NCBI RefSeq assembly: GCF_030818935.1
Contig: NZ_JAUTBD010000001.1
Location: 1,674,001 to 1,738,000, forward strand
DNA from: Microbacterium sp. SORGH_AS_1204
Lineage (GTDB): Bacteria > Actinomycetota > Actinomycetes > Actinomycetales > Microbacteriaceae
Direction of reading: 5' to 3'
Length of the DNA: 64,000 bases
The translations under genes were made by a program, and so were the position numbers. Below the pieces are notes generated by a model. The model was not told the DNA's origin and ran no database searches. It saw only the letters and a list, made by a program, of their open reading frames with translations. Position 1 is the first letter of the stretch; each line of letters begins with the position of its first letter. This document shows, piece after piece, positions 26,992 through 35,735 of this stretch.

Positions 26992-28230
26992 ATGAGCACA
27001 CCCCGCATCGTCGTCACCGGTATCGGTGCCACCTCGCCCATCGGCGGCACCGCCCCCGAGAGCTGGTCGGCGCTGCTCGCCGGCACCTCGGGAGCGCGCA
27101 CCCTCGAGCACGAATGGGTCGAGAAGTACAACCTGCCCGTCACCTTCGCCGCCGAAGCGCTCGTGCGGCCCGAGACGGTGCTCGAGCGCCCCGTCGCCAA
27201 GCGGCTCGACCCCTCGTCGCAGCTGGCGATGGTCGCCGCGAAAGAGGCGTGGGAAGACGCCGGCTCCCCCGACATCGATCCCGATCGCCTGGGCGTCGAC
27301 TTCGCCACCGGCATCGGCGGTGTCTGGACGCTGCTCGACGCCTGGGACGTGCTGCGCGAGAAGGGCCCGCGCCGCGTCATGCCGATGACGGTGCCCATGC
27401 TCATGCCGAACGCCGCAGCCGGCAACCTCTCGCTGCACTTCAACGCCCGTGCGTTCGCGCGCACCGTGGCCTCGGCGTGCGCCTCGAGCACCGAGTCGAT
27501 CGTGAACGCGGTGCAGCACATCCGCGACGGCCTGGCCGACGTCGTGATCGCCGGCGGTACTGAATCGGCGATCCACCCCATCACCATCGCGTCGTTCGCG
27601 TCGATGCAGGCGCTGTCGAAGCGCAACGACTCCCCCGAGACGGCGTCGCGTCCGGCCAGCATCGACCGTGACGGCTTCGTCATGGGCGAGGGCGCCGGCG
27701 TGCTGATCCTCGAGACCGAGGAGCACGCCAAGGCGCGCGGCGCGAAGATCTACGCGTCGATCGTGGGTGGCGGCGTCACCGCCGATTCGTACCACATCAC
27801 CGCCAACGACCCCGAGGGCACCGGTGCGGCGCGCGCCGTGCGCATGGCGCTCGAGATGGCCGGCGCCTCGGCCGACGACGTCACGCACATCAACGCGCAC
27901 GCCACCTCGACCCCCGTGGGCGACCCCAACGAGTACAAGGCCCTGCACACCGTCTTCGGCGACCGGATCGACGAGATCCCCGTGTCGGCGACGAAGGCCT
28001 CGACCGGTCACCTGCTCGGCGGGACCGGCGCGCTGGAGGCCATCTTCACCGTCCTCGCCCTGCAGAACCGCGTCGCCCCGCCCACGATCAACCTCACCGA
28101 GCAGGACCCCGACGTCCCGTTCGCCCTGTCGGGCTCGCCCGTCGAGCTCGGCGCCGGCGACCAGCTCGCCATCAGCAACTCGTTCGGCTTCGGCGGCCAC
28201 AACGCCGTCGTCGCGATCGCCTCGGTCTGA
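26992..28230 (+). CDS. fabF: 3-oxoacyl-ACP synthase II
   Basis: FabF elongates acyl-ACP by two carbons. The 412-residue protein has the Cys-His-His triad: TVASACASSTES (Cys about 163), INAHATSTP (His about 303) and FGFGGHNA (His about 403). It is the last gene of the operon; a 19-bp terminator stem starts 6 nt after its stop. Confidence 0.97.
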   Translation: MSTPRIVVTGIGATSPIGGTAPESWSALLAGTSGARTLEHEWVEKYNLPVTFAAEALVRPETVLERPVAKRLDPSSQLAMVAAKEAWEDAGSPDIDPDRLGVDFATGIGGVWTLLDAWDVLREKGPRRVMPMTVPMLMPNAAAGNLSLHFNARAFARTVASACASSTESIVNAVQHIRDGLADVVIAGGTESAIHPITIASFASMQALSKRNDSPETASRPASIDRDGFVMGEGAGVLILETEEHAKARGAKIYASIVGGGVTADSYHITANDPEGTGAARAVRMALEMAGASADDVTHINAHATSTPVGDPNEYKALHTVFGDRIDEIPVSATKASTGHLLGGTGALEAIFTVLALQNRVAPPTINLTEQDPDVPFALSGSPVELGAGDQLAISNSFGFGGHNAVVAIASV

Positions 28231-28236
28231 TCCGAA

Positions 28237-28290
28237 CGAACGCCCCCTGGCATCCCCCCGACGAAGATCGAGGATGCCAGGGGGCGTTCG
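28237..28290. terminator. Terminator hairpin after fabF, 19-bp stem
   Basis: The arms 28237-28255 and 28272-28290 are perfectly complementary. The inner part of the stem contains the GGCATCC/GGATGCC word that is frequent in this genome. Confidence 0.9.
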
Positions 28291-28379
28291 CCGTGCCGAG
28301 CGAGGGATACGCGGTCCCGGTGCCGGGTGTGGTCACCGACCTCCGGTAATGGCGCCTCCCCCGTCGACGTCTGGGGCGC

Positions 28380-28883
28380 TCAGCCGACCTTGTGGAGCCA
28401 GATGATCTGCTGATCGTCGCCGGCGTGGCGGAAGGGCTCGAGCTCCTCGTCCCACGCGGAGCCGAGCGCGACGTCGAGTTCGCGCTGCAGCTCGAAGGGA
28501 TCGCCCGCGGCGACCTCCATCGCGTAACGCACCCGGTCTTCACCGATGACGATGTTGCCGGTCGCATCGGTCTGGGCGTAGTGGATGCCGAGACCCGGCG
28601 TGTGCATCCACCGTCCACCGTCGCTGCGCGGCGTGGGGTCTTCGCTCACCTCGAAGCGCAGGTGCTCCCACCCGCGGATGGCGCTGGCGAGGGCCGCGCC
28701 GGAGCCGACCGGGCCCTCCCAGTAGAACTCCGCGCGGCGGCTGCCCACGAGCACGGGCTGATCGGCCCAGTCGAAGTTGACGGCGCGGCCGAGAGCGCGT
28801 CCTACTGCCCACTCGAGGTGGGGGCACAACGCGCGGGGCGCGGAGTGGATCAGGATCACTCCGCGCGAAGACGTGATCGCCAT
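28380..28883 (-). CDS. DUF3145 family protein
   Basis: The 167-residue protein (MAITSSRGVILIHSAPRALC, ending DDQQIIWLHKVG) matches DUF3145, a conserved actinobacterial family of unknown function. In Streptomyces a member also lies just after the fab operon, so the neighbourhood is conserved. Features are the CPHLEWAVGRALG helix and GSAWDEELEPFRHAGDDQ near the C-terminus. AAGGAG lies about 8 nt before the ATG. It is convergent with fabF. Confidence 0.93.
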   Translation of the reverse strand: MAITSSRGVILIHSAPRALCPHLEWAVGRALGRAVNFDWADQPVLVGSRRAEFYWEGPVGSGAALASAIRGWEHLRFEVSEDPTPRSDGGRWMHTPGLGIHYAQTDATGNIVIGEDRVRYAMEVAAGDPFELQRELDVALGSAWDEELEPFRHAGDDQQIIWLHKVG

Positions 28884-29086
28884 GTTCTCTCCTTCGTCAG
28901 GTACGTCTTCCCCTACGACCTGTGATGGAGTGCGGCGAGTGTTCGGTTGTCCCGGCAATTATCGCCGCTGCATAACGAAATCACAACACTGTGATTCCCG
29001 TGGTCCGGATCACGGGGGTGGGCGGTGTTCGCAAGCTCGGTGATCTGCACAGGGTCAGTGGCATCCGGTGGCTGAGGGCTGAGCTT

Positions 29087-29194
29087 ATGCGGATCGCTGA
29101 GCGTGTGCGACGATCAGCTGAACCAGACGGCCCTGAGGTCATGCGGATCGCTGAGTACGTGCGGCGGTCAGGCGAACCAGAGGGCCCAGTACAG
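29087..29194. repeat. 54-bp imperfect tandem duplication of a gene 3' end
   Basis: Two units start ATGCGGATCGCTGAG at 29087 and 29141 and end with GAACCAGA-s-GGCCC. The second unit overlaps the stop codon of the minus-strand gene at 29168. The first is a diverged copy containing the equivalent of the last codons and a stop. Confidence 0.75.
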
Positions 29195-30049
29195 GGCGAA
29201 ATTGCGGTTCCCATAGGCGGAGCATCCGTCGCCGGTGCCCCAGCGGGCGGCGAGGGCGGCGGGGTTCGGCTGGTAGGGCGTGTAGTTGTACAGCGCCGCG
29301 GTCGCCTCGTTGGTGATCGTCACGTCGGTGCCCCCGCACGTCGGGTCGGGCGAATAGGCGATGTAGTGCGTGCCCGGCTGCCGCATGAAGTCGGAGGCGC
29401 TGTACGACTTCAGGTCGGTCGCGCCCTGGGCGACCTGATCGGCGAAGCCGGCGGCGCCCGGATCGCAGGCGGCATCGTCGGGGCAGCGTGCCCCCATCGC
29501 CGCGCCGAGCTGCTCCGCCGTCGGGGCGCGGGCGACGCGTCCCGAGACGAGACTCTGCTCTTTCTGCAGGGTGACCAGCAGCACCTTCGCCGAGATGCCG
29601 CACGCGCGCTGCACGCGGTCGATGATCTCGGCCGCGGTGAGGTCACCGCCGTCGAAGCCCTCGCAGACCGTCTCGCCCGTCGAACTCGAGACGACCGGGT
29701 CGCGGCTGTCTACCGGCATCCTCAAGCGGGCGAGGCAGGAGTCGTTCGCGCACCGTCCGATCTGCTCGTCGAGGAAGCGCTGGATGTCGTCGGCGGTCAT
29801 CGCATCGGCGTCGTAGAAATCCTCGTCGGAGATGAGCGTGCCGGGGTCGAAGCCCGTCAGATCGACGCTCTCGCGGCGTGCCTCGGTGTTCCACGCGGCG
29901 TTCCACCCCGAGACGAGCGAGACCAGCGGTACCACGGTCACGACGACGAGGGTGACGAGCACAGCCGCCAGCACGCCGAAGACGATCCGGCGACGACGGA
30001 GCACGCGTGCCCGGGTCGTGCGGCGCCGCCGCGTGGGTGTTCTCGCCAC
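29168..30049 (-). CDS. Membrane-anchored extracellular protein of unknown function
   Basis: The protein has a very basic N-terminus (RTPTRRRRTTRARVLRRRR), one membrane span (about residues 22-46) and an extracellular domain of about 240 residues. The C-terminal motif NYTPYQPN, then GDGCSAYGNRNFALYWALWF is shared by many actinobacterial secreted proteins often mislabelled hemagglutinin; the domain may bind or cut cell-wall material, but this is inferred. Paired cysteines suggest disulfides. The start could be the GTG at 30049 or another GTG at 30088; I prefer 30049 because it gives a normal basic N-terminus. Confidence 0.75.
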   Translation of the reverse strand: MARTPTRRRRTTRARVLRRRRIVFGVLAAVLVTLVVVTVVPLVSLVSGWNAAWNTEARRESVDLTGFDPGTLISDEDFYDADAMTADDIQRFLDEQIGRCANDSCLARLRMPVDSRDPVVSSSTGETVCEGFDGGDLTAAEIIDRVQRACGISAKVLLVTLQKEQSLVSGRVARAPTAEQLGAAMGARCPDDAACDPGAAGFADQVAQGATDLKSYSASDFMRQPGTHYIAYSPDPTCGGTDVTITNEATAALYNYTPYQPNPAALAARWGTGDGCSAYGNRNFALYWALWFA

Positions 30050-30154
30050 CCCTCGATCGTGCCGCACCGCGCTGACCGCGCGCTGCACATCTCACGATGT
30101 GGCGCGCCGGCCAGCGCGGTCGCGGGCGCACGGATAACCGGCGGCGTGCGGCGC

Positions 30155-30730
30155 TCAGCTGCGGGGCTGCGCCGGCGGGGTGGGGGCGCTGCCCTCGGCG
30201 GGCGGGGTGGGGGCCGTTCCGTCAGCCGGGGGCGCCGGCGGGGTGGGGGCGGTGCCGTCGGCCGGCGGGGTGGGGGCGGTGCCGTCAGCCGGCGGCGTGG
30301 GCTTTTCGCCCTTTCCTTCGCCCTTCGGTCCGTGTCCGGCACCGGCGGGGCCGCCCCCGGGACCGCACTCACCCGGACCGCCGCCCTCACCCGGAGCGGG
30401 AGGCGTCGGCGTCGTGCCGTCGGCGGGCGGGGTGGGGGCGGTACCGTCGGCGGGGGCGCCGGTCGGTGCGGAGCCGGGCGTGGCTGCCGGGCCCGGGGTC
30501 GGTGCGGTGCCGGGACCTGTGGACCCGCCGTCGGCGCTGGGCGCCGACGTGGCCGCGGTGAGGGTCGATCCGCCGTTGGTCTGCGCGGCGAGGGCGGCGC
30601 TTCCGCCCGTGAGGCCGGCGGCCACGATGACCGCACCGGCGATCAGTGCGGGGCGTCGCCACGACCGGCGGCGGGGCTCGGCGGTGTCGTCCAGTCGCGG
30701 CAGGGGCATGGTGGGGTTGTCGTCGTTCAT
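30155..30730 (-). CDS. Proline-rich membrane-anchored protein with PADGTAPTP repeats
   Basis: The 191-residue protein has a cytoplasmic N-terminus (NDDNPTMPLPRLDD, RRRSWRRP), a membrane span (ALIAGAVIVAAGLTGGSAAL, about residues 35-58) and an exported tail of PADGTAPTP/P units interrupted by a Gly-rich segment. No enzymatic motif is present. Such tails span the cell wall. It is divergent from a two-component system whose upstream region has an 11-bp-spaced direct repeat, so it may be a target of that system. The ATG at 30730 is chosen because the upstream frame is not protein-like. Confidence 0.7.
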   Translation of the reverse strand: MNDDNPTMPLPRLDDTAEPRRRSWRRPALIAGAVIVAAGLTGGSAALAAQTNGGSTLTAATSAPSADGGSTGPGTAPTPGPAATPGSAPTGAPADGTAPTPPADGTTPTPPAPGEGGGPGECGPGGGPAGAGHGPKGEGKGEKPTPPADGTAPTPPADGTAPTPPAPPADGTAPTPPAEGSAPTPPAQPRS

Positions 30731-30786
30731 GTCGTCCTCTCGGCCGGTGGCGTTCACCGGCGCTGAGACCAGACTTGGAGCCGGGA

Positions 30787-30804
30787 CTGAAGCGAACCTG
30801 AAGC
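30787..30804. promoter_or_regulatory. CTGAAGC direct repeat with 11-bp period
   Basis: CTGAAGC at 30787-30793 is repeated at 30798-30804. An 11-bp period (one helical turn) is typical for tandem half-sites of OmpR-family response regulators. It lies between the proline-rich protein gene and the response-regulator gene, so it could control both. Confidence 0.5.
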
Positions 30805-30874
30805 CGGATGCCGACGGGCATGCGCATACGCAAGCCATATCCGCCGTTCAGCAACCGCCCCTATCGTCGGCCGA

Positions 30875-31549
30875 ATGTCCGCTGCCGCCCGTGTGCTCGT
30901 CGTCGACGATGACGAGACCATCCGCCTCGCCGTCTCGACGGCTCTGCGCGCCGAGGGATTCGCCACCGACGCCGCCGCCGACGGCGTCGATCTGGCGGAG
31001 CGCCTCGCGGCGTTCCGCCCCGACCTGGTGGTGCTGGACTGGATGATGCCGGGGCCCAGTGGCATCCGGTTGCTCCCTCTCGTGCGCGCCGCCGGTGACG
31101 CCGCCGTCATCATGCTCACTGCGCGCGACGAAGTGGACGACCGTCTGCGCGGGTTCGCCGAGGGAGCCGACGACTACGTCATGAAGCCCTTCACGATGGC
31201 CGAGCTCGTCGCGCGCGCGGGTGCCGTGCTGCGCCGTCGGGGGCGGCTCCCCCAGACGATCTCGGTGGGCGATCTCGTGGTCGACCCGGATGCCACGACC
31301 GCCCACCGCGCCGGAGTGGCGCTGGATCTGACGGCCACCGAGTTCCGCCTGCTGCACCTGCTCGCCGACGGGCGCGGCCGGACGCTGTCGAAGGCGCAGA
31401 TCCTCACGCAGGTGTGGGGGTACGAGGACTACGACCCCAACCTCGTCGAGGTGCACCTCAGCGCCCTGCGACGCAAGATGGAGCAGCACGGTCCCCGCTT
31501 GATCCACACCGTGCGCGGGCTCGGCTACCGCTTGAGCGCGGCGACATGA
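30875..31549 (+). CDS. OmpR-family response regulator
   Basis: The 224-residue protein has a receiver domain (acidic pair DDDE near residue 10, phospho-acceptor Asp in VVLDWMMPG about residue 56, VMKPF lysine about 104) and a winged-helix output domain (SKAQILTQVWGYEDYDPNLV and RRKMEQHGPRLIHTVRGLGYRL). TATCGT followed by 7 nt before the ATG suggests a leaderless message. It overlaps the sensor kinase gene by 4 bp (ATGA). The signal is not known. Confidence 0.95.
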   Translation: MSAAARVLVVDDDETIRLAVSTALRAEGFATDAAADGVDLAERLAAFRPDLVVLDWMMPGPSGIRLLPLVRAAGDAAVIMLTARDEVDDRLRGFAEGADDYVMKPFTMAELVARAGAVLRRRGRLPQTISVGDLVVDPDATTAHRAGVALDLTATEFRLLHLLADGRGRTLSKAQILTQVWGYEDYDPNLVEVHLSALRRKMEQHGPRLIHTVRGLGYRLSAAT

Positions 31550-32964
31550 CCTCCACGCCGACGCTCCGGTCGGGGTCGCTGCGTCGCCGCACGATCCTGG
31601 CCGTCCTGGCGCTCGTCGCGCTGCTTCTCGTGGTGCTGGCCGTGGTGGTCGACCTCGCGCTCGGCGCCCGGCTGCGCGGACAGATCGAGGAGCGGCTGCG
31701 TGACCGGGCCGCGGCGGCTGCGTCGCTCGTCGGCACCGTCGACGACGCCGACCTCGCCGAGCGCCTGTCGTACCAGGGATTGTCGGTGCGCATCGACGGC
31801 GCGGGCGGCGACTCCGTCGTCGCGGGTCCGAGTCCCGAGCAGTTGCGCGATGCTCCCCCGGGGCCGGGCGGCGGACCCGGGCCGGGTGAGCGGTCGGCGC
31901 CGCAGCCCTCCGCCTCCAGCGACGTGCAGGTTTTGGCATCCGAGGTGTCGGGCGACGACCAGCTCGTGACGCTGCGCTCGACGCTGAGCGACGGGTCGAC
32001 GCTGAGTCTCACCGCGTCCGCGGTCGGCGTCGGCGAGACGCTCGGGCAGGTGCGGTGGATCATGGCGGTCGCCTCCGTCGGAGTGCTCGTGCTGGCCGCC
32101 GGTGCCGTCACCGTCGTCGTGCGCCGGAGCCTGCGGCCCCTCGACCAGGTGTCGCAGGTCGCGCGGGCCATCGGCTCCGGCGAGCGGGAACGACGTCTGC
32201 GTCCGACCCGACCCGATACCGAGATCGGACGCGTCGCCACAGCCCTCGACGACATGCTCGACGACGTGGTGGGGGCGGAGCAGGCAGCGCGCGATGCCGA
32301 GGCGCGACTGCGGGCGTTCCTCTCCGACGCCGCGCACGAGCTGCGGACGCCCGTCGCCGGCATCCGGGCCGCCGCCGACACCCTGGTACGCGCCGATCTC
32401 GACGGGCCCGAGCGCGAGCGGCTCGCCGCGCACGTCGCTCGTGAGGCGACGCGAGCGTCGCGGCTCGTCGACGACCTACTGACGATGGCCCGGGTGGATC
32501 GGGGTCTCGAGCTGCACCGGGTCGACGCAGACCTTCGAACCGTCGTCGAGGCCGAGGCGCGTCGCGCGCCGCTCGTGCATCCGTCCCTGCGGATCCGGGC
32601 GGAGATCCCGGATGCCGCGGTGCCCGTGCACATCGATGTCGACCGTATCGCTCAGGTGTTGTCGAACCTGGTCGAGAACGCCGCACGCGCGACGGCGGGG
32701 CGGGGGTCGGTCACGTTGTCGGTCCGGACGGAGGGCCGCACGGCCCGCGTGGTCGTCGACGACGACGGGCCGGGGGTTCCGGCCGCCGATCGCGAGCGCA
32801 TCTTCGAGCGGCTCGTGCGGCTCGACGAGGGACGGGCGGCCTCCGGCGGAGTCGGCCTCGGCCTGCCCATCGCCCGCGGCATCTCCCGGGCGCACGGCGG
32901 AGACGTGCGCTGCGTTCCGGCGGCGAACGGCGCGCGGTTCGAGGTGACGGTGCCGCTCAGCTGA
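31546..32964 (+). CDS. Sensor histidine kinase
   Basis: The 472-residue kinase has a first membrane span (about residues 17-38), an extracellular sensor region of about 130 residues rich in Gly, Pro and Asp, a second span (about 165-188), a HAMP domain, the phospho-acceptor His in LSDAAHELRTPVAG (about residue 264), an N-box LSNLVENAARAT and G-boxes DDDGPGVP and GGVGLGLPIA. It is the partner of the overlapping regulator. The sensor domain matches no family I know. Confidence 0.94.
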   Translation: MTSTPTLRSGSLRRRTILAVLALVALLLVVLAVVVDLALGARLRGQIEERLRDRAAAAASLVGTVDDADLAERLSYQGLSVRIDGAGGDSVVAGPSPEQLRDAPPGPGGGPGPGERSAPQPSASSDVQVLASEVSGDDQLVTLRSTLSDGSTLSLTASAVGVGETLGQVRWIMAVASVGVLVLAAGAVTVVVRRSLRPLDQVSQVARAIGSGERERRLRPTRPDTEIGRVATALDDMLDDVVGAEQAARDAEARLRAFLSDAAHELRTPVAGIRAAADTLVRADLDGPERERLAAHVAREATRASRLVDDLLTMARVDRGLELHRVDADLRTVVEAEARRAPLVHPSLRIRAEIPDAAVPVHIDVDRIAQVLSNLVENAARATAGRGSVTLSVRTEGRTARVVVDDDGPGVPAADRERIFERLVRLDEGRAASGGVGLGLPIARGISRAHGGDVRCVPAANGARFEVTVPLS

Positions 32965-32978
32965 TCCGCGCGACGTCA

Positions 32979-33012
32979 CGGCATCCGTCGTCTTCGAGAA
33001 AGACGGATGCCG
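32979..33012. terminator. Hairpin after the two-component operon
   Basis: The arms 32979-32989 and 33002-33012 are perfectly complementary and both contain the GGATGCC/GGCATCC word. It follows the kinase stop codon by 14 nt. Confidence 0.7.
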
Positions 33013-33117
33013 CGTCGTTGGACACCTGCGCGCACACGCCCCGCTGGGGGGCGGCAGTCGGCGGGGGCGTGCACGGCGGACCGCTGCGGTCACCGGCGCC
33101 GCGGGCCCAGCGGGCGG

Positions 33118-33459
33118 TCAGGGGCGCGCGCGGCCGCCGACGGGCTGGCGCGTCGGAGTCGGCTGCGGGGCGATGCCGGCGGCGGTCAGGGTGAGGCCGT
33201 CGGCGCCGCTCGCGTCGTGCATCATCTGGTCGACCAGGTTGCGGTCGATCGCCGGTTCCCGGCCGCCGTAGAACTGCATGACGAGGGCGTTCGAGGCGTG
33301 GATCCACAGGCTCGCCTGACGGACGCCCTCGTTGACGGGCAACTGGAGCATGAACCCCTCGTTGCGTCGGAGCTTGTTCATCACGACGATGCGGAGGTGA
33401 GCGAGGATGCGGTCGTCGATGTCGAACGATGCGCGGTCTCGGTAGATGAGGCGTCCCAC
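33118..33459 (-). CDS. DUF7882-like small protein
   Basis: The 113-residue protein starts with a GTG (GRLIYRDRASFDIDDRILAH, then LRIVVMNKLRRNEGFMLQ). The pattern of a Y/F-x-x-D-D-R-I/V-L-A-H-L segment followed by N-K-L-R-R matches short Microbacteriaceae proteins now grouped as DUF7882, sometimes mislabelled as ATP-dependent DNA ligase. No ligase motif is present. The C-terminal 25 residues are Pro/Arg-rich and probably disordered. The function is unknown. Confidence 0.75.
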   Translation of the reverse strand: MGRLIYRDRASFDIDDRILAHLRIVVMNKLRRNEGFMLQLPVNEGVRQASLWIHASNALVMQFYGGREPAIDRNLVDQMMHDASGADGLTLTAAGIAPQPTPTRQPVGGRARP

Positions 33460-33648
33460 GGCTGGTCCTTTTCTGGCGCGCCAAGGCGTGCCGGTTGAGC
33501 AAGGGGCGGGACCACGCCGGGAAGCGAGGCAATGCGGGGACTTCAGTATCCCACTTCGCGAGGCATATCGGTCGCGTCCTGCCGATATATCGCGGAACTC
33601 CCGCCGAGGCCCTCGCCCGGACGGATCGAGCGTCGGCCGACCGACCTC

Positions 33649-33692
33649 TTGACATCCTCCAATCCGTTGTTGCATGGTTACCTAGTCAACTA
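33649..33692 (+). promoter_or_regulatory. Promoter with TAGT-CA-ACTA operator for the GntR-ABC unit
   Basis: TTGACA at 33649-33654 and CATGGT at 33673-33678 (18-bp spacing) form a good promoter. The palindrome TAGTCAACTA at 33683-33692 lies in the start-point region 24 bp before the GntR gene, a normal position for autorepression by a YtrA-type regulator. Confidence 0.6.
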
Positions 33693-33715
33693 ATGAACCA
33701 GTACACGGAGGTCGC

Positions 33716-34123
33716 ATGATCGACGACGGCAGAGCGCTGTTCCTCCAGATCGCCGAGAGCGTGGAGGACCAGATCGTCGACGGTTCCCTCCTCGAAGAGA
33801 CTCGCGCGCCCTCGACCAACGAGCTGGCCGCCTTCCACCGCATCAACCCCGCCACCGCAGCGAAAGGAATCGCCATGCTCGTCGATAAGGGAGTGCTCTA
33901 CAAACGCCGTGGGATCGGGATGTTCGTCGCATCCGGGGCGCGCGATCAGCTGCTCGGCGAGCGGCGGTCCGCTTTCGCCGACCGTTTCGTCGATCCCCTC
34001 CTCTCCGAGGCGCGCACGCTGGGACTCGGACCCGACGACCTGACCGAACTGATCCGCCAGCGCGCGGCGCTCGCCGCGTCGTCCGATCGTCCGGAGCGCT
34101 CGACCGCAGGGACCGCACGATGA
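33716..34123 (+). CDS. GntR-family (YtrA-type) transcriptional regulator
   Basis: The 135-residue protein has an N-terminal winged helix (LFLQIAESVEDQIVDGSLLE, then RAPSTNELAAFHRINPATAAKGI and YKRRGIGMFV) and a short C-terminal dimerisation region, as in the YtrA subfamily that represses a linked ABC exporter. It overlaps the ATPase gene by 4 bp (ATGA). The ribosome site CGGAGG lies 5-10 nt before the ATG. The palindrome at 33683 is its probable operator. Confidence 0.92.
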   Translation: MIDDGRALFLQIAESVEDQIVDGSLLEETRAPSTNELAAFHRINPATAAKGIAMLVDKGVLYKRRGIGMFVASGARDQLLGERRSAFADRFVDPLLSEARTLGLGPDDLTELIRQRAALAASSDRPERSTAGTAR

Positions 34124-35031
34124 CCGCCGTCATCCAGGTCGAGGGTCTTCACAAGCGCTACCGCGACGCCGATGCCCTGGCCGATGTGTCGTTCTCCCTC
34201 GAACAGGACGCGATTCACGGGCTTCTCGGCCGCAACGGCGCCGGTAAGACGACCCTGATGTCCATCCTCACCGCCCAGAATTTCGCGACCAGCGGAAGGG
34301 TCCGGGTGTTCGGCGAGAACCCCTATGAGAATCCGCGCGTGCTGTCGCGCATGTGCTTCGTGCGTGAGAGTCAGAAGTACCCCGACGACGCGAAGCCTCG
34401 CCATGCTTTCGCGGCCGCGCGCCTGTTCTTCCCGAACTGGGACGAAGCCGTCGCCGGCGAGCTGATCACGGCGTTCCAGATCCCGGTCGAACGCCCGATC
34501 AAGAAGCTCTCGCGTGGACAGCTCTCTGCGGTCGGCGTCGTCATCGGAATCGCTTCCCGTGCAGAGGTCACGTTCTTCGACGAGCCGTACCTCGGCCTCG
34601 ACGCCGTCGCTCGCCAGACCTTCTACGACCGTCTGCTGCGCGACTACTCGCTGCATCCGCGAACGATCGTCCTCTCCAGCCATCTGATCGACGAGGTCGC
34701 CAACCTTCTCGAACGCGTCATCGTGCTCGACGGCGGGCGCGTGGTGATGGACGAAGACACGGATGCCGTGCGTGATCGCGCGGCGACCATCGTCGGCGAC
34801 GCCGCCGCCGTCGACGCCTTCTGTGCGGATCGCGACGTGCTGCACCGTGAATCGTTGGGGCGCGTCGCGTCGGCCACGGTCCTCGGCCCTTTGGCATCCG
34901 AGGACCGCCGCGCCCTGGCGGACGCTCGCCTGGAGGTGTCCCCGGTCTCCTTGCAGGAGTACATCGTCCGATCCACCCAACGGGCGGCGCACGTGCCGGC
35001 CGGTGTCGCGCAGGAAGGAGCGCTGCGATGA
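34120..35031 (+). CDS. ABC transporter ATP-binding protein (YtrB-like)
   Basis: The 303-residue ATPase has Walker A LLGRNGAGKTTLMS, Q-loop FVRESQKYPDD, signature KLSRGQLSAV, Walker B VTFFDEPYLGLD and switch histidine LSSHLIDE. The C-terminal 90 residues form an extra domain of unknown role. With the preceding GntR regulator and the following permease it makes a three-gene, translationally coupled exporter operon, like those induced by cell-envelope stress in Gram-positive bacteria. The substrate is unknown. Confidence 0.94.
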   Translation: MTAVIQVEGLHKRYRDADALADVSFSLEQDAIHGLLGRNGAGKTTLMSILTAQNFATSGRVRVFGENPYENPRVLSRMCFVRESQKYPDDAKPRHAFAAARLFFPNWDEAVAGELITAFQIPVERPIKKLSRGQLSAVGVVIGIASRAEVTFFDEPYLGLDAVARQTFYDRLLRDYSLHPRTIVLSSHLIDEVANLLERVIVLDGGRVVMDEDTDAVRDRAATIVGDAAAVDAFCADRDVLHRESLGRVASATVLGPLASEDRRALADARLEVSPVSLQEYIVRSTQRAAHVPAGVAQEGALR

Positions 35032-35723
35032 ACCGCGCGCTGAACGTCGTCCGGCTGCAACTGATCAATCGCCAGACCTTCGTCTGGATCCCGCTCATCA
35101 TCCTGTTCGGGTCGCTCGCGATCAGCCTTCTGATCTACGGCATCATCCAGTCATCGGGGGCTCGAGGCGTCATGATCAGCGGTGGCGTGCAGGCGCCGCT
35201 GTGGTATTTCGGCGTCATCGGCGCGCAGGCACTGACCCGGACGTTCCCGTTCTCGCAGGCCATGAGCATCACCCGACGGGACTTCTTCATCGGGACGCTG
35301 CTGACGGCCGTCCTCACCGCGGGCCTGCTCGCGGTGGTGTTCGTCGTCGGGGGGCTGATCGAGCAGGCGACGAACGGGTACGGGATGAACGGGTGGTTCT
35401 TCTACCTGCCCTGGGTCTGGGAGGCAGGTCCTCTCGCTGCCGGTGTCGCCTACTTCGCCCTCGCGATGCTCGCGTTCGTCATCGGTTTCTGGGCGGCGAC
35501 CGTCTTCAAACGCTTCGGGTCCTTGGTGACGGTCGTCACGCTCGTGGGGGTGGGCCTCGTGGCGGTCGCGGTGGCGTGGCTCGTCACAGCGACGCGATCG
35601 TGGCCGGCGGTCGTCGACACGGTCGTGACGCTGGGGGCGTTCGGCCTCGCCGTGTGCGGCATCCTCGTCACCCTCGTTCTCGCAACGTCGTCGTTCGCGA
35701 CGTTGCGTCGCGCGGTCCCCTGA
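35028..35723 (+). CDS. ABC transporter permease, six spans
   Basis: The 231-residue membrane protein has hydrophobic spans near residues 18-40, 58-75, 90-112, 130-155, 160-182 and 195-220. It overlaps the ATPase by 4 bp and is followed by a 12-bp terminator stem, so it ends the GntR operon. No specificity motif is visible. Confidence 0.88.
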   Translation: MNRALNVVRLQLINRQTFVWIPLIILFGSLAISLLIYGIIQSSGARGVMISGGVQAPLWYFGVIGAQALTRTFPFSQAMSITRRDFFIGTLLTAVLTAGLLAVVFVVGGLIEQATNGYGMNGWFFYLPWVWEAGPLAAGVAYFALAMLAFVIGFWAATVFKRFGSLVTVVTLVGVGLVAVAVAWLVTATRSWPAVVDTVVTLGAFGLAVCGILVTLVLATSSFATLRRAVP

Positions 35724-35735
35724 CACCGGATGCCG

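Noticed and set aside
30180..31046. Plus-strand Gly/Val-rich frame with GGVGAVPSA repeats
   Set aside because: It is the antisense of the PADGTAPTP-repeat gene and of the response-regulator upstream region; codon use favours the minus-strand frame.
33118..33675. ATP-dependent DNA ligase for the small DUF7882-like gene
   Set aside because: That name is often attached to such proteins in databases, but no ligase lysine motif or OB domain is present in 113 residues.
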